Below, piece after piece: positions 1 through 7,269 of a DNA stretch of 8,336 bases. Below the pieces are notes generated by a model that did not search any database, had not been told where the DNA came from, and saw nothing but the letters and a program-made list of their open reading frames with translations. Made by a program: the position numbers and the translations under genes. The DNA lies in NCBI GenBank assembly GCA_020854785.1, contig JAHFZE010000032.1, positions 1 through 8,336 on the forward strand, in the 5' to 3' direction. Every line of letters begins with the position of its first letter. The first letter of the stretch is position 1. This DNA is from Methanomethylovorans sp. (GTDB lineage: Archaea; Halobacteriota; Methanosarcinia; Methanosarcinales; Methanosarcinaceae).

Positions 1-1
1 G

Positions 2-790
2 CGGATGCGTCTTGAGAACGAACTGGAGATGAAGCTGCGCTCCACATTAGCAATGTGGGGTCTGGAGATGCTCAGGTATACAGTGCAGTGGGAGCTGGGA
101 TCATACGGCAGGGTCATGGAGGCAACCAATCAGTTCCAGACCGAGGAAGAACTTGCTGAGCTCAGGACACTTGGAGAAGAAGGTAAATACGAACGTATTG
201 GCCGGGTAGACGTTTCACAGGTGAGGGCAGCACAGGCTCCCGCTGCCGTGAGAACTGAATTCGTCCGTGGGGAACGCCTGAAAGAAGAAGGATCCAGGCT
301 GGAAATAGAAAGGTTGCGCCATGAGGCCGATCTAAAAGAGGCTTTAGACGGTATAGCACTTAAGGAACAACTGCATATCTCAAAGGCAAAAGGAATGCGT
401 GCCGAGCTTGAGGTAGAGCAGGACATGAAGGACCGGGAGCATTACCGGGATATGGACTATATCAGTGCTGTTACCGGAGCAGGCGGTGCAGATGTGGCCA
501 AGACGATAAGTGAAGGCAGAGAGTACTCAAAACTATCATCTGCACAGTTAGAGGCTCTGGCCAGGGTCAAGCAAAGCGAGGTGCTGGCCAAGGAAGACAA
601 AGTGGCCTTCATGATGGATGTGGAGGACAGGGAGCGGGCGGATGCCTACAGAAGACATGAACTGGATGCAGGTCTGATGGGTGCAGCCAGTTCTCAAGGA
701 GGCTCTACGGTAAAAAGGTGTTCGGGCTGTGGCTCCACTATTCCTGCAGAGGCGAGTTTCTGCAGCCAGTGTGGAAAGAAACTGGACTAA
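2..790 (+). CDS. C-terminal part of a probable SPFH/band-7-like coiled-coil protein with C-terminal zinc ribbon (5' end outside window)
   Basis: The reading frame is open from the window edge, so the gene very probably begins upstream; an ATG at 5 is the first visible Met but has no ribosome site. Numbering from that Met, residues 1-35 (ELEMKLRSTLAMWGLEMLRY) look like the end of an SPFH/band-7 domain, where a helix reading 'L..WGLE' leads into a strand. Residues 45-225 are highly charged and helical, rich in Glu, Arg and Ala, and fit a coiled coil. The last 25 residues are a C-x2-C-x10-C-x2-C zinc ribbon with Cys239, 242, 253 and 256. No membrane span is visible in this part, so it is probably cytoplasmic or peripheral. 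The TAA stop lies 14 bp before the next gene, so the two are probably co-transcribed. The zinc ribbon is certain; the SPFH assignment is an inference from a short stretch and could be wrong. Function is unknown. Confidence 0.75.
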   Translation, partial: RMRLENELEMKLRSTLAMWGLEMLRYTVQWELGSYGRVMEATNQFQTEEELAELRTLGEEGKYERIGRVDVSQVRAAQAPAAVRTEFVRGERLKEEGSRLEIERLRHEADLKEALDGIALKEQLHISKAKGMRAELEVEQDMKDREHYRDMDYISAVTGAGGADVAKTISEGREYSKLSSAQLEALARVKQSEVLAKEDKVAFMMDVEDRERADAYRRHELDAGLMGAASSQGGSTVKRCSGCGSTIPAEASFCSQCGKKLD

Positions 791-793
791 AAA

Positions 794-798
794 GGAGG
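794..798 (+). promoter_or_regulatory. Ribosome binding site deciding the start of the PEGA protein gene
   Basis: GGAGG with 6 nt to the ATG at 805 matches the archaeal 16S 3' end well. It favours 805 over the in-frame upstream ATG at 718, because only the start at 805 places the signal peptide at the N-terminus. Confidence 0.8.
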
Positions 799-804
799 CG
801 GCAT

Positions 805-2544
805 ATGCTGACGAAAAGATCCTTTGCCTATGCATTATTGCTCCTGATGTCTATTTTTGCCATACCTCTGGTAAGTTCAGCTGAAGACAGTATCCCTCTC
901 ATGGAATACACTTACTATGAGATAGCTGATGGTTATTTTCTTAATGTGAACGAGGTGGACACTTACAGTAATACTGTGGGCATTTCGGTAACTTATGGCA
1001 GCACTGTGCTCCTTAGCCAGTTCTACAGTCCTGGAAACCATTTCTCATACAAGGATGGTAAGGTCAGCATTGGTTTCGATATCGATAGCCTCTACACAGA
1101 TGCCTACTACTTTGACTATGCAGTAATTTCCAATATAGAGGTCAGCACTGGAGGAAATACCGGTTCTATCGCTGTGAGCACATCTCCTCCAGGGGTCGAG
1201 GTGTATCTGGATGATCACTATATAGGTACTACAGGTTCGGACTATTTCTGGATATATGATGTGCAAGAAGGCACTCATACCATCGGACTTTCCAAGCTAG
1301 GATACCAGAGTGTGGGTGAGAGCATCTATGTTTATGCAGGGGAGGTCTATTATTATCCACGTACCCTTTCAACGATCACTGGCACTTATGGAACAGGATA
1401 TACCGATACTTCTTCAAATGATGATGCAATGCCAGGTCTGTTAATTATCTTCGGTGTGATACTGGCTTCCCTGTTATTCATAGTACTACTGCTGAAAAGC
1501 AAGAAAAAGGGTACCAGGGAAAAAAAGACATTGACACCGGTGGTGATAAATAAGGTTACAGAACCTGCACCTGCTGTTGTTAAGACCCCAACTGTCGTTT
1601 CCCGACCCCCACCCTCTGTAAAGGTGGAGGAAAAGAAGCCCGAAGTTGCCATTAAATCACCTGTAGCTGTCAACAATGGAATTCCCATTGGTGTGAGATC
1701 CGCATTCCAATACACAGGTGCATCGATCCAATATAAAGTAAAGATTGAGAACCTCTCCACAGAACCCATAGGTGATGTCAAGATATCACTGTTCGTTCCC
1801 GATGTTTTTTATTTACAGGAGAAGGAAAAGACCCTTTCCATGCTGGAACCCCATGAAAGTAAAACAGTGACTTTCGAGATAAGACCCACAGGCGAATGCG
1901 GTGATTGTGCTGTATCTGGTTCCATCATATATTATGATTATAGTCAGAGAAAGAGAAGGAAAGGTGAGATCGTAAGCAAGATGGTAAGTATCATCTGTCC
2001 TGTGCTCAGAAGAAGAGAGATCAATGAAGACCTCTGGAGGCAGAAGATAGGCAAGATGCTTGTGGCAGAGGAAGAGAGCCTTGACCTGGATATTCCCGCA
2101 GAGAACCTTTTCGACATCTCTACAAGGGTTCTCAGGGATCTGAACCTTTATATGCTCGATCCGGAAACCACCTCCACACAGCAACTTTTCACAGGCGTTG
2201 CAAGGTTCTTTGCGGAAGGTGTTGCTGGTATGGAATATGCGGCCTACGTAGAGGTCGTAGGTAAACGCAAATCTCGCCTGATATTGAAAGCCTGGGCCCA
2301 GAAAGAAGAAGCCCTCACAGGTTTCTATCATAAGATGCTGGAAGAGATCCAGAAGAGGACAGATGTCGATCTTTTCGTGGACACCTCCACAACACAGTAC
2401 AATATTACGAGCACCACTACCATACAGGACAGTGTGATACAGCGCTCTACTATCGGTGCAGGGAAAAAGAAATGCCCAAAATGTGGTAGAGATGTGGAAG
2501 AAGGTGAAAAGTTCTGTATGGAATGTGGCGAGAGGCTTGATTGA
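805..2544 (+). CDS. PEGA-domain single-span membrane protein with cytoplasmic C-terminal zinc ribbon
   Basis: The 579-residue protein starts at the ATG at 805, where GGAGG (794-798) sits 6 nt upstream and a classic signal peptide follows (cleavage likely after VSSA, near residue 26). An in-frame ATG at 718 lies inside the previous gene and would add an unlikely N-terminus. Residues 27-118 form a Tyr-rich beta domain. Residues 121-189 are a PEGA-like domain (GSIAVSTSPPGVEVYLDD, then EGTHTIGLSKLGYQS). A membrane helix spans about 209-230, followed by Lys-rich residues, a Pro/Val linker (245-290), a beta-sandwich-like segment (293-398) containing CGDC at 365-368, an alpha/beta region (405-530) and a zinc ribbon with Cys557, 560, 571 and 574. 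The predicted topology puts the PEGA part outside and the ribbon in the cytoplasm. This suggests a sensor, tether or scaffold, but no enzyme motif is seen and the function is unknown. Confidence 0.88.
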   Translation: MLTKRSFAYALLLLMSIFAIPLVSSAEDSIPLMEYTYYEIADGYFLNVNEVDTYSNTVGISVTYGSTVLLSQFYSPGNHFSYKDGKVSIGFDIDSLYTDAYYFDYAVISNIEVSTGGNTGSIAVSTSPPGVEVYLDDHYIGTTGSDYFWIYDVQEGTHTIGLSKLGYQSVGESIYVYAGEVYYYPRTLSTITGTYGTGYTDTSSNDDAMPGLLIIFGVILASLLFIVLLLKSKKKGTREKKTLTPVVINKVTEPAPAVVKTPTVVSRPPPSVKVEEKKPEVAIKSPVAVNNGIPIGVRSAFQYTGASIQYKVKIENLSTEPIGDVKISLFVPDVFYLQEKEKTLSMLEPHESKTVTFEIRPTGECGDCAVSGSIIYYDYSQRKRRKGEIVSKMVSIICPVLRRREINEDLWRQKIGKMLVAEEESLDLDIPAENLFDISTRVLRDLNLYMLDPETTSTQQLFTGVARFFAEGVAGMEYAAYVEVVGKRKSRLILKAWAQKEEALTGFYHKMLEEIQKRTDVDLFVDTSTTQYNITSTTTIQDSVIQRSTIGAGKKKCPKCGRDVEEGEKFCMECGERLD

Positions 2545-2551
2545 AAAAGAG

Positions 2552-2576
2552 CTTTTCTCCTTTTCATTTTTACTTT
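2552..2576 (+). terminator. Probable pyrimidine/T-rich archaeal terminator
   Basis: Just after the TGA at 2542-2544 the + strand becomes strongly T-rich, with T4, T4 and T5 runs broken by C and A. Archaeal RNA polymerase commonly terminates on such U-tracts without a strong hairpin. The short inverted repeat that precedes it (GAAAA / TTTTC) is too weak to count as an intrinsic stem. Confidence 0.5.
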
Positions 2577-2582
2577 AGATAT

Positions 2583-2616
2583 ACAAATTATAGGGTCTAT
2601 ATGTGTAACAATTTGT
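2583..2616. repeat. Inverted repeat ACAAATT...AATTTGT in the intergenic region
   Basis: A perfect 7-bp inverted repeat has arms at 2583-2589 and 2610-2616 with 20 bp between them. Its right arm contains the small perfect palindrome ACAATTTGT (2608-2616). It lies about 55-85 bp upstream of the putative TATA box of the transporter operon, so it may be an activator or repressor site. The region is AT-rich, which makes chance occurrence plausible. Confidence 0.3.
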
Positions 2617-2627
2617 CATGATATTTA

Positions 2628-2647
2628 GTTGTTATTAAAAGAACAAC
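2628..2647. promoter_or_regulatory. Imperfect 20-bp palindrome, candidate operator upstream of the transporter operon
   Basis: GTTGTT at 2628-2633 mirrors AACAAC at 2642-2647. Inner bases also pair (TT 2635-2636 with AA 2639-2640), with one mismatch, so nearly the whole 20-bp stretch is dyad-symmetric. It ends 22 bp before the TATA-like box at 2670, a position suited to a dimeric winged-helix regulator. A link to the TrmB-type protein encoded at the end of the operon is inference only. Confidence 0.35.
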
Positions 2648-2662
2648 ATAATTGTAATTTTT

Positions 2663-2677
2663 AAAAAACTATAAATA
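2663..2677 (+). promoter_or_regulatory. BRE/TATA-like promoter of the exporter operon
   Basis: An A-rich BRE-like stretch (2663-2668) is followed by TATAAATA at 2670-2677. At the usual archaeal distance, transcription would begin near 2698-2704. This gives a leader of about 35-40 nt before the proposed translation start at 2739. A second, less typical TATATAT lies at 2687-2693 and could be an alternative. Confidence 0.5.
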
Positions 2678-2727
2678 TCAGCCGCATATATATGGCCCAT
2701 ATCCTGACAGAAAGCTGCAACCGTTAA

Positions 2728-2741
2728 GAGGTGTCATTATA
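2728..2741 (+). promoter_or_regulatory. Shine-Dalgarno GAGGTG followed by a candidate AUA start codon
   Basis: GAGGTG at 2728-2733 is complementary to the archaeal 16S 3' end. Five nt downstream, at 2739, lies ATA AAA GAC in the frame of the exporter. The GTG at 2731 is out of frame and meets TAA after three codons. ATT at 2736 is only 2 nt from the site. The first in-frame ATG (2853) would delete the first membrane helix. Confidence 0.6.
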
Positions 2742-5075
2742 AAAGACTTATTTGAAAAACTCGGGGTCTTCATCGAGGAAAACTCTGTTGCTATTGGACT
2801 TATCGCACTGCTTTTAGTTGTCCTCTCCCTCCAAGGCGCCCAGCTCATTGAAATGAGGTCGGGGACCGATACGTTCGTGGAAAAGACCTCTAAGTTATAT
2901 CAGGATTTCGACCATCTTTACCTGGAGCTCTTCAGTACCCAGTCCATAGTTGTAATGATCGAGGGTAAAGATATCACAAATCCACAAGTCCTCAAATCTC
3001 TGGACAGGGCTCACCGGTCGGCTCAGTCCATACCGGGTGTTATTGAAGTTACTTCCCCTTCCACAGTTATAAAAGAAGCTAACTATAGAATGACCGGAAA
3101 GTCAGAAATTCCGGATGATAGAACCGCGATAAAGGACATAGTAGCTTCCTACATGCCGTCAGCCCTTATGCCGGATGATACTCATGCGTTCATGTCAGTG
3201 GTAATAGAAGGCAGTGCTACAGATCAGATGCAGGAAGAAATATTGAAGGAAACGGAAGCGGCTGTTGCTTTCGCTGAGTTCCCTCCGGATTATAGTATAA
3301 TAGTCACCGGAGACCCAGCTTTCAACATTGCTCTTAACGATGAGATGAATTCAAGCATGGGTCCTTTGCTTGGTATATCAGCCATACTGATGACGATAGT
3401 GCTATATCTGGTATTCAGGCATGTCAGGTGGCGATTGCTTCCTTTGCCTATTGTGTTGCTCGGTATCATATTCACCTTTGGTGCAATGGGTTTTTTGCAG
3501 ATCCCCATGACAATGGTATCCATGGCAGCTTTCCCTGTGCTCATCGGCCTGGGGATAGACTATGCTATCCAGTTCCATAACCGCATAGAGGAAGAACTTG
3601 GTAAAGGAGAAGATGCTGCAGAGGCTGTGGTGCAAACGATCAAACACATTGGTCCTGCAGTGCTTACAGCTCTGATCATCACTGCTCTGGGATTCGCTTC
3701 CCTGTTCACATCTGTGGTGCCAATGATACAGGATTTTGGAAAGCTTTTGCTCATTGGTATAGTGATGTGCTTTATGTCATCTCTTTTTGTGGGTGTCATA
3801 GTGATCTATAATCTGCACCGTGCCGACACCAAGAAAAGATCAAAGAACGGTAACAACAACAGGACGAATGGTCATCCTGTCAGCACCACACAGCCTGACA
3901 TGCTTGATCGCATGCTTGGAAGGATGACAGCCTTCACATTGAAGTATCCATGGATCATTTTGATAGTTGCAAGTCTGTCCTGTCTGGGAGGCATGTATGT
4001 AGACTCCATGGTTCCGCTTCAGACCGATGTTCAGACATTCGTTCCTCAGGATATGCCAGCTTTACTGGATCTGAAACTTTTGGGTAGTATATTGGGTGGC
4101 AGTGAGGAACTGAATCTGATAATTAAGACCGACAACAATGCAGATCCCGATCTTCTTAAATGGATGGATGATTTTTCAAAGCATGAAGTTGAAGGCAGAT
4201 CCCACATCTATGGGGCCAGCAGTATAGTGTCCATCATAAAGGAAATGAACACAGGCGAGATCCCGGACACCGCTGCAGAAGTGAAGCATATCTATGCACA
4301 GATGCCTGATGTCCAGAAAGAACGGTACATCCATGGTGGAAATATTATGATGCTCAATCTGAACATCGGCAATGCCATGGGTGAATTGGGACTTGAAGGC
4401 ATAGCAGAGCTCGCAGATACTGTCGAAGAGGACCTTAAATGGTTCGCGCCACCTCCAGGCACTACTGTTACTATCACCGGAGGCTCAGTGGTGTTCTTTG
4501 AGGTGATCGATGCCCTCACCTCAGGACGCAGGCTTATGACAATGCTGGGCATAGTCTTTGTGTTCATAGGACTGCTGGCCATCTACAGGGATCATCTGAA
4601 GGCTTTTACTCCGGTCATTACGATGTTAATAGTTGTAGGTTGGTCCGGAGGCATCATGTACTACACTGGTCTTGAGTACACTCCCATGACAGCAACCCTT
4701 GGTGCACTTATCCTTGGAGTAGGTTCTGAATATGCTATTCTGATGATGGAGAGATATTTTGAAGAGAAGGACAAAGGCGCCTCTCCTGAAGAAGCGATGC
4801 ACGAGGCAAGCGTAAAGATGGGAAAAGCGATAGTAAGTTCAGGGCTCACCACAGTTTTTGGTTTTGCGGCATTGATAGCCTCTCCTTTTAGTATGACCAG
4901 CAATTTTGGTTACATTACGGTCATCGATGTAACATTAGCGCTGTTCGCTACATTCGTCGTGTTCCCGCCTGTTCTGGTCCTACTGGACAAGCACAGGGAA
5001 CAGAGGCTATTGAAGAGAAAAATGAAAAACATGAATACTAACCATTCCAGGGTAACGGAGGTTAGCTCCACATGA
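2739..5075 (+). CDS. HAE3-family (MMPL/RND superfamily) 12-span exporter, probable AUA start
   Basis: From ATA at 2739 the product is 778 residues with the RND two-fold plan: one helix (about 17-36), an extracellular domain (37-205), five helices (208-358), a short Asn-rich cytoplasmic linker (NGNNNRTNG, about 370-378), one helix (404-422), a second extracellular domain (423-595) and five helices (600-748). The fourth helix has GLGIDYAIQFHNR with Asp274, and the tenth has GVGSEYAILMMERY with Glu664. These acidic residues are the likely proton-relay positions. RND exporters use the proton gradient to move hydrophobic or amphiphilic compounds or lipids; the archaeal HAE3 branch has no firm substrate. 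The in-frame ATG at 2853 (740 residues) would lose the first helix, so I extend upstream; the coding-quality sequence KDLFEKLGVFIEENSVAIGL supports this. Its TGA overlaps the next ATG by 4 bp. The family call is secure; the exact start is not. Confidence 0.88.
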   Translation: MKDLFEKLGVFIEENSVAIGLIALLLVVLSLQGAQLIEMRSGTDTFVEKTSKLYQDFDHLYLELFSTQSIVVMIEGKDITNPQVLKSLDRAHRSAQSIPGVIEVTSPSTVIKEANYRMTGKSEIPDDRTAIKDIVASYMPSALMPDDTHAFMSVVIEGSATDQMQEEILKETEAAVAFAEFPPDYSIIVTGDPAFNIALNDEMNSSMGPLLGISAILMTIVLYLVFRHVRWRLLPLPIVLLGIIFTFGAMGFLQIPMTMVSMAAFPVLIGLGIDYAIQFHNRIEEELGKGEDAAEAVVQTIKHIGPAVLTALIITALGFASLFTSVVPMIQDFGKLLLIGIVMCFMSSLFVGVIVIYNLHRADTKKRSKNGNNNRTNGHPVSTTQPDMLDRMLGRMTAFTLKYPWIILIVASLSCLGGMYVDSMVPLQTDVQTFVPQDMPALLDLKLLGSILGGSEELNLIIKTDNNADPDLLKWMDDFSKHEVEGRSHIYGASSIVSIIKEMNTGEIPDTAAEVKHIYAQMPDVQKERYIHGGNIMMLNLNIGNAMGELGLEGIAELADTVEEDLKWFAPPPGTTVTITGGSVVFFEVIDALTSGRRLMTMLGIVFVFIGLLAIYRDHLKAFTPVITMLIVVGWSGGIMYYTGLEYTPMTATLGALILGVGSEYAILMMERYFEEKDKGASPEEAMHEASVKMGKAIVSSGLTTVFGFAALIASPFSMTSNFGYITVIDVTLALFATFVVFPPVLVLLDKHREQRLLKRKMKNMNTNHSRVTEVSST
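5057..5062 (+). promoter_or_regulatory. Ribosome binding site for the first COG1361 gene, inside the exporter gene
   Basis: GGAGGT lies 9 nt before the ATG at 5072, within the last codons of the exporter gene. The strong site together with the ATGA overlap suggests translational coupling of exporter and partner protein. Confidence 0.7.
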
Positions 5076-6187
5076 AAAGCGCATTAGGAATTAAGATTTT
5101 CACACATTTGTCTCTCATTCTGACAATTATATTTGTGCTTGGGATGTTCTCGATCATAGGGATGCACCCTGCTTCTGCAAAGGAGTTCCTGCCGGCTGCA
5201 TACGAGCACACGACCAATTTTTACACAAGTTATGGAGAACCGGACCTTTATGCCTCAGTACTTGGGGATACGGAACTGAAAAGAGGGGAAACTAGAGATA
5301 TAAGGATCGTAATTTCCAACAGAGGAGTACTATACGGTGCAAAGAGTGCACAGGGTGTCGGCACTTCTGAGAAGAAACAGGCTCTTGCCATCAAGGAACT
5401 CGAATATGAAGCTCTCCGTACCGTTGCCTATGGAGTGAAAGCTACACTGGTGAGCAACTCCGAATATATAGATGTTGATCCGACCACGAGCAGTCAGACC
5501 CTTGAAGAGGTATTTCCGGGACAATTACCCGATGATCCTCTTGTCTTTACCCTGAAAGTTTCGAAGACCGCACCTGCCGGTGTGTATATGCTGACTCTGC
5601 CTCTGACATATGAGTATAAAAAGGACATAAGGATGACCATGGGCAGTACAGCCATCATGGGCCTGCCGGATAAGGACCATGCGGCCTATTACCAGGCTGC
5701 GAACAAAACTCTTACTATACCTATTGTCATAGAACCACAACCCAGACTAGATGTCACTGAAGTTTCAGGGCAGATCTCAGCAGGTGGCACCAACACCATA
5801 AATGTCACCTACACCAATACTGGGGAACTTCCTGCTACAGATGCTGTCGTCAGGATAGTTGCCATAAAACCGCTCTCTTGTGACAGGTCCATGCAACCTC
5901 TCGGTACTATAGGTCCGGGTTTAAGTAAAACAGCGTCTTTTGTGATCTCTGCGGAGCGTACAGCTGTGGTAAAGACATACGGACTGGACAGTGAGATCAA
6001 ATACATCGATACAGATGGTGAGATCGCATATTCGGGAAATATGAAAGTAGATGTAGCGGTCACACCTGCTGAAGAAAGATTGAACATAACCGGCATTGCG
6101 ATCGCCGGGGTTGCCATTACATTGATAGTGCTGATATCTAAGAACATATTAAGGAGCATGAACCAAAAGAACAGAGGGATAGAATGA
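5072..6187 (+). CDS. COG1361-type S-layer-domain membrane-anchored extracellular protein, paralogue 1
   Basis: The 371-residue protein has a long hydrophobic signal segment (about 10-36, possible cleavage after ASA), an extracellular beta-rich region and a C-terminal anchor helix (about 341-356) with a short basic tail. Residues 50-185 form one beta module (YGEPDLYASVLGD, RGETRDIRI). Residues 225-330 form a second Ig/CARDB-like module (YTNTGE, SEIKYIDTDGE). Sequons NKT (211), NVT (244) and NIT (338) fit archaeal N-glycosylation of an exposed protein. Proteins annotated 'COG1361 S-layer domain' often sit beside archaeal RND exporters, and here the start overlaps the exporter stop. A role as extracellular adaptor or substrate-binding partner is inferred from context. 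No lipobox is seen, and C270 is a single unpaired Cys. It is paralogous to the next gene along its whole length. Confidence 0.85.
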   Translation: MKSALGIKIFTHLSLILTIIFVLGMFSIIGMHPASAKEFLPAAYEHTTNFYTSYGEPDLYASVLGDTELKRGETRDIRIVISNRGVLYGAKSAQGVGTSEKKQALAIKELEYEALRTVAYGVKATLVSNSEYIDVDPTTSSQTLEEVFPGQLPDDPLVFTLKVSKTAPAGVYMLTLPLTYEYKKDIRMTMGSTAIMGLPDKDHAAYYQAANKTLTIPIVIEPQPRLDVTEVSGQISAGGTNTINVTYTNTGELPATDAVVRIVAIKPLSCDRSMQPLGTIGPGLSKTASFVISAERTAVVKTYGLDSEIKYIDTDGEIAYSGNMKVDVAVTPAEERLNITGIAIAGVAITLIVLISKNILRSMNQKNRGIE

Positions 6188-7269
6188 ACAGCCTGAAAAA
6201 TGTGATCAATGCCATAGCATTTCTATTTCTGGTAGTTTGTATTACAACGCCTGCATATGCACAATTACCGGAATTCTTCAACTTTGACGATAACTACTAT
6301 ATTGTCTACGGAGGACCGAACGTAACTGCTACCCTGATAGGTGATAACGAGTATTACCGGGGGGACACAGTGACAATAGACCTCAATCTTATGAACAAAG
6401 GTGTGATCACAGGGTTCAAGGATGGAGTTCGCAGGAAGAACCTTGATGATCTGGAGCATAAGATACAGATGACAGAGATGAACTATGAAGCTCAGCGGAC
6501 AACTGCTATCGGAATAGTAGCTATCCTTAGTTCCGATGATCCTTATATAAAGGTAAAATCAGGACCTCAGGAAGCTGGCTCACTTCTATCGGGAGAACAG
6601 ACCGAAAAACCTGTCAAGTTCAACATTGAGATCTCCAAGAACGCTCCTGCTGGATCTTATCCCCTGGACCTGCAGCTGTATTACGGATATCAGCAGGATG
6701 TGCAGATCAGCGGTGATGATGAGACGGACCTGGGCATCACCAATATGGAGGTGGGTCTCTGGTATTCGGTGGGTCAGCAGAACCAGACGATCAACGTCAA
6801 GGTGGGCAATGAGGCTTATTTCGAAGTGGCCAATGTCACTGGCACACTATATGCAAATGAAGATGGGATGCTGATAGTTACCTACAAGAACACAGGTGAG
6901 ATGACAGCAAAAGATGCCACTGTCAGAATTAGTGTAGGCGATCCGTTCAGTACCACAGATGACCAGGCCTTCCTGGGTACACTGGCTCCCGGAGAGACCG
7001 CAGAAGCTTTATTTAAGCTGAAGGTCGATGAAATGGCAGTCGCTAAACCTTATTCCATCAACAGTGAGATCAAATATGAAGACGAGGATGGGCACAGCCA
7101 TATATCGGATACTATAAAGATAAGGACTGAAACACTGCCTGCACGTTCTTTTGGTGAGTCGCTGTCAAATTACACAGGACCTTTCCTGATAATTGCAATA
7201 GTGATCCTTGTTGCAGGTGGTTTCTTCATCTATAGGAAACAAAAAGAAGGAAAGATGGGTAAAGAATGA
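6184..7269 (+). CDS. COG1361-type S-layer-domain membrane-anchored extracellular protein, paralogue 2
   Basis: The 361-residue protein has a signal peptide (cleavage likely after TPAYA, residue 26), two beta modules and a C-terminal anchor (about 333-350) followed by a Lys-rich cytoplasmic tail. It aligns with the preceding protein throughout: YGGPNVTATLIGD / RGDTVTIDL at the start, APAGSYPL in the middle, then YKNTGEMTAKDATVRI and SEIKYEDEDG. It has no Cys except one in the signal segment. Sequons are NVT (46), NQT (200), NVT (217) and NYT (329). The ATG overlaps the previous TGA (ATGA), with GAGGG just upstream at 6174-6178. Identity to its neighbour is clearly partial, so this is an old duplication and not a recent one. 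The probable job is to form a complex with the first paralogue and the exporter on the outer face of the membrane; this is inference. Confidence 0.85.
   Translation: MNSLKNVINAIAFLFLVVCITTPAYAQLPEFFNFDDNYYIVYGGPNVTATLIGDNEYYRGDTVTIDLNLMNKGVITGFKDGVRRKNLDDLEHKIQMTEMNYEAQRTTAIGIVAILSSDDPYIKVKSGPQEAGSLLSGEQTEKPVKFNIEISKNAPAGSYPLDLQLYYGYQQDVQISGDDETDLGITNMEVGLWYSVGQQNQTINVKVGNEAYFEVANVTGTLYANEDGMLIVTYKNTGEMTAKDATVRISVGDPFSTTDDQAFLGTLAPGETAEALFKLKVDEMAVAKPYSINSEIKYEDEDGHSHISDTIKIRTETLPARSFGESLSNYTGPFLIIAIVILVAGGFFIYRKQKEGKMGKE

Noticed and set aside
718..804. In-frame upstream extension of the PEGA protein gene from an ATG at 718
   Set aside because: It overlaps the zinc-ribbon codons of the previous gene, has no ribosome site and would bury the signal peptide; the ATG at 805 with GGAGG is far better.
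548..835. Long antisense frames, such as a 95-codon frame on the - strand here and similar ones opposite the exporter
   Set aside because: They lie fully opposite convincing genes, show no domain or signal and have no ribosome sites; they mirror the codon bias of the real genes.
2692..2727. Eleven-codon ORF in the leader (ATG at 2692, TAA at 2725-2727) just before the exporter's ribosome site
   Set aside because: No ribosome site precedes it, and its ATG is upstream of the transcription start expected from the TATA box at 2670, so it is probably not translated.
2705..2736. TGACA/TGTCA inverted repeat that could fold over the exporter's ribosome site
   Set aside because: Only 5 bp with a 22-nt loop; too weak to call a regulatory hairpin.
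3111..3180. Direct repeat CCGGATGATA at 3111-3120 and 3171-3180
   Set aside because: Ten bases within coding sequence, in frame, encoding Pro-Asp-Asp twice; best explained by codon coincidence.
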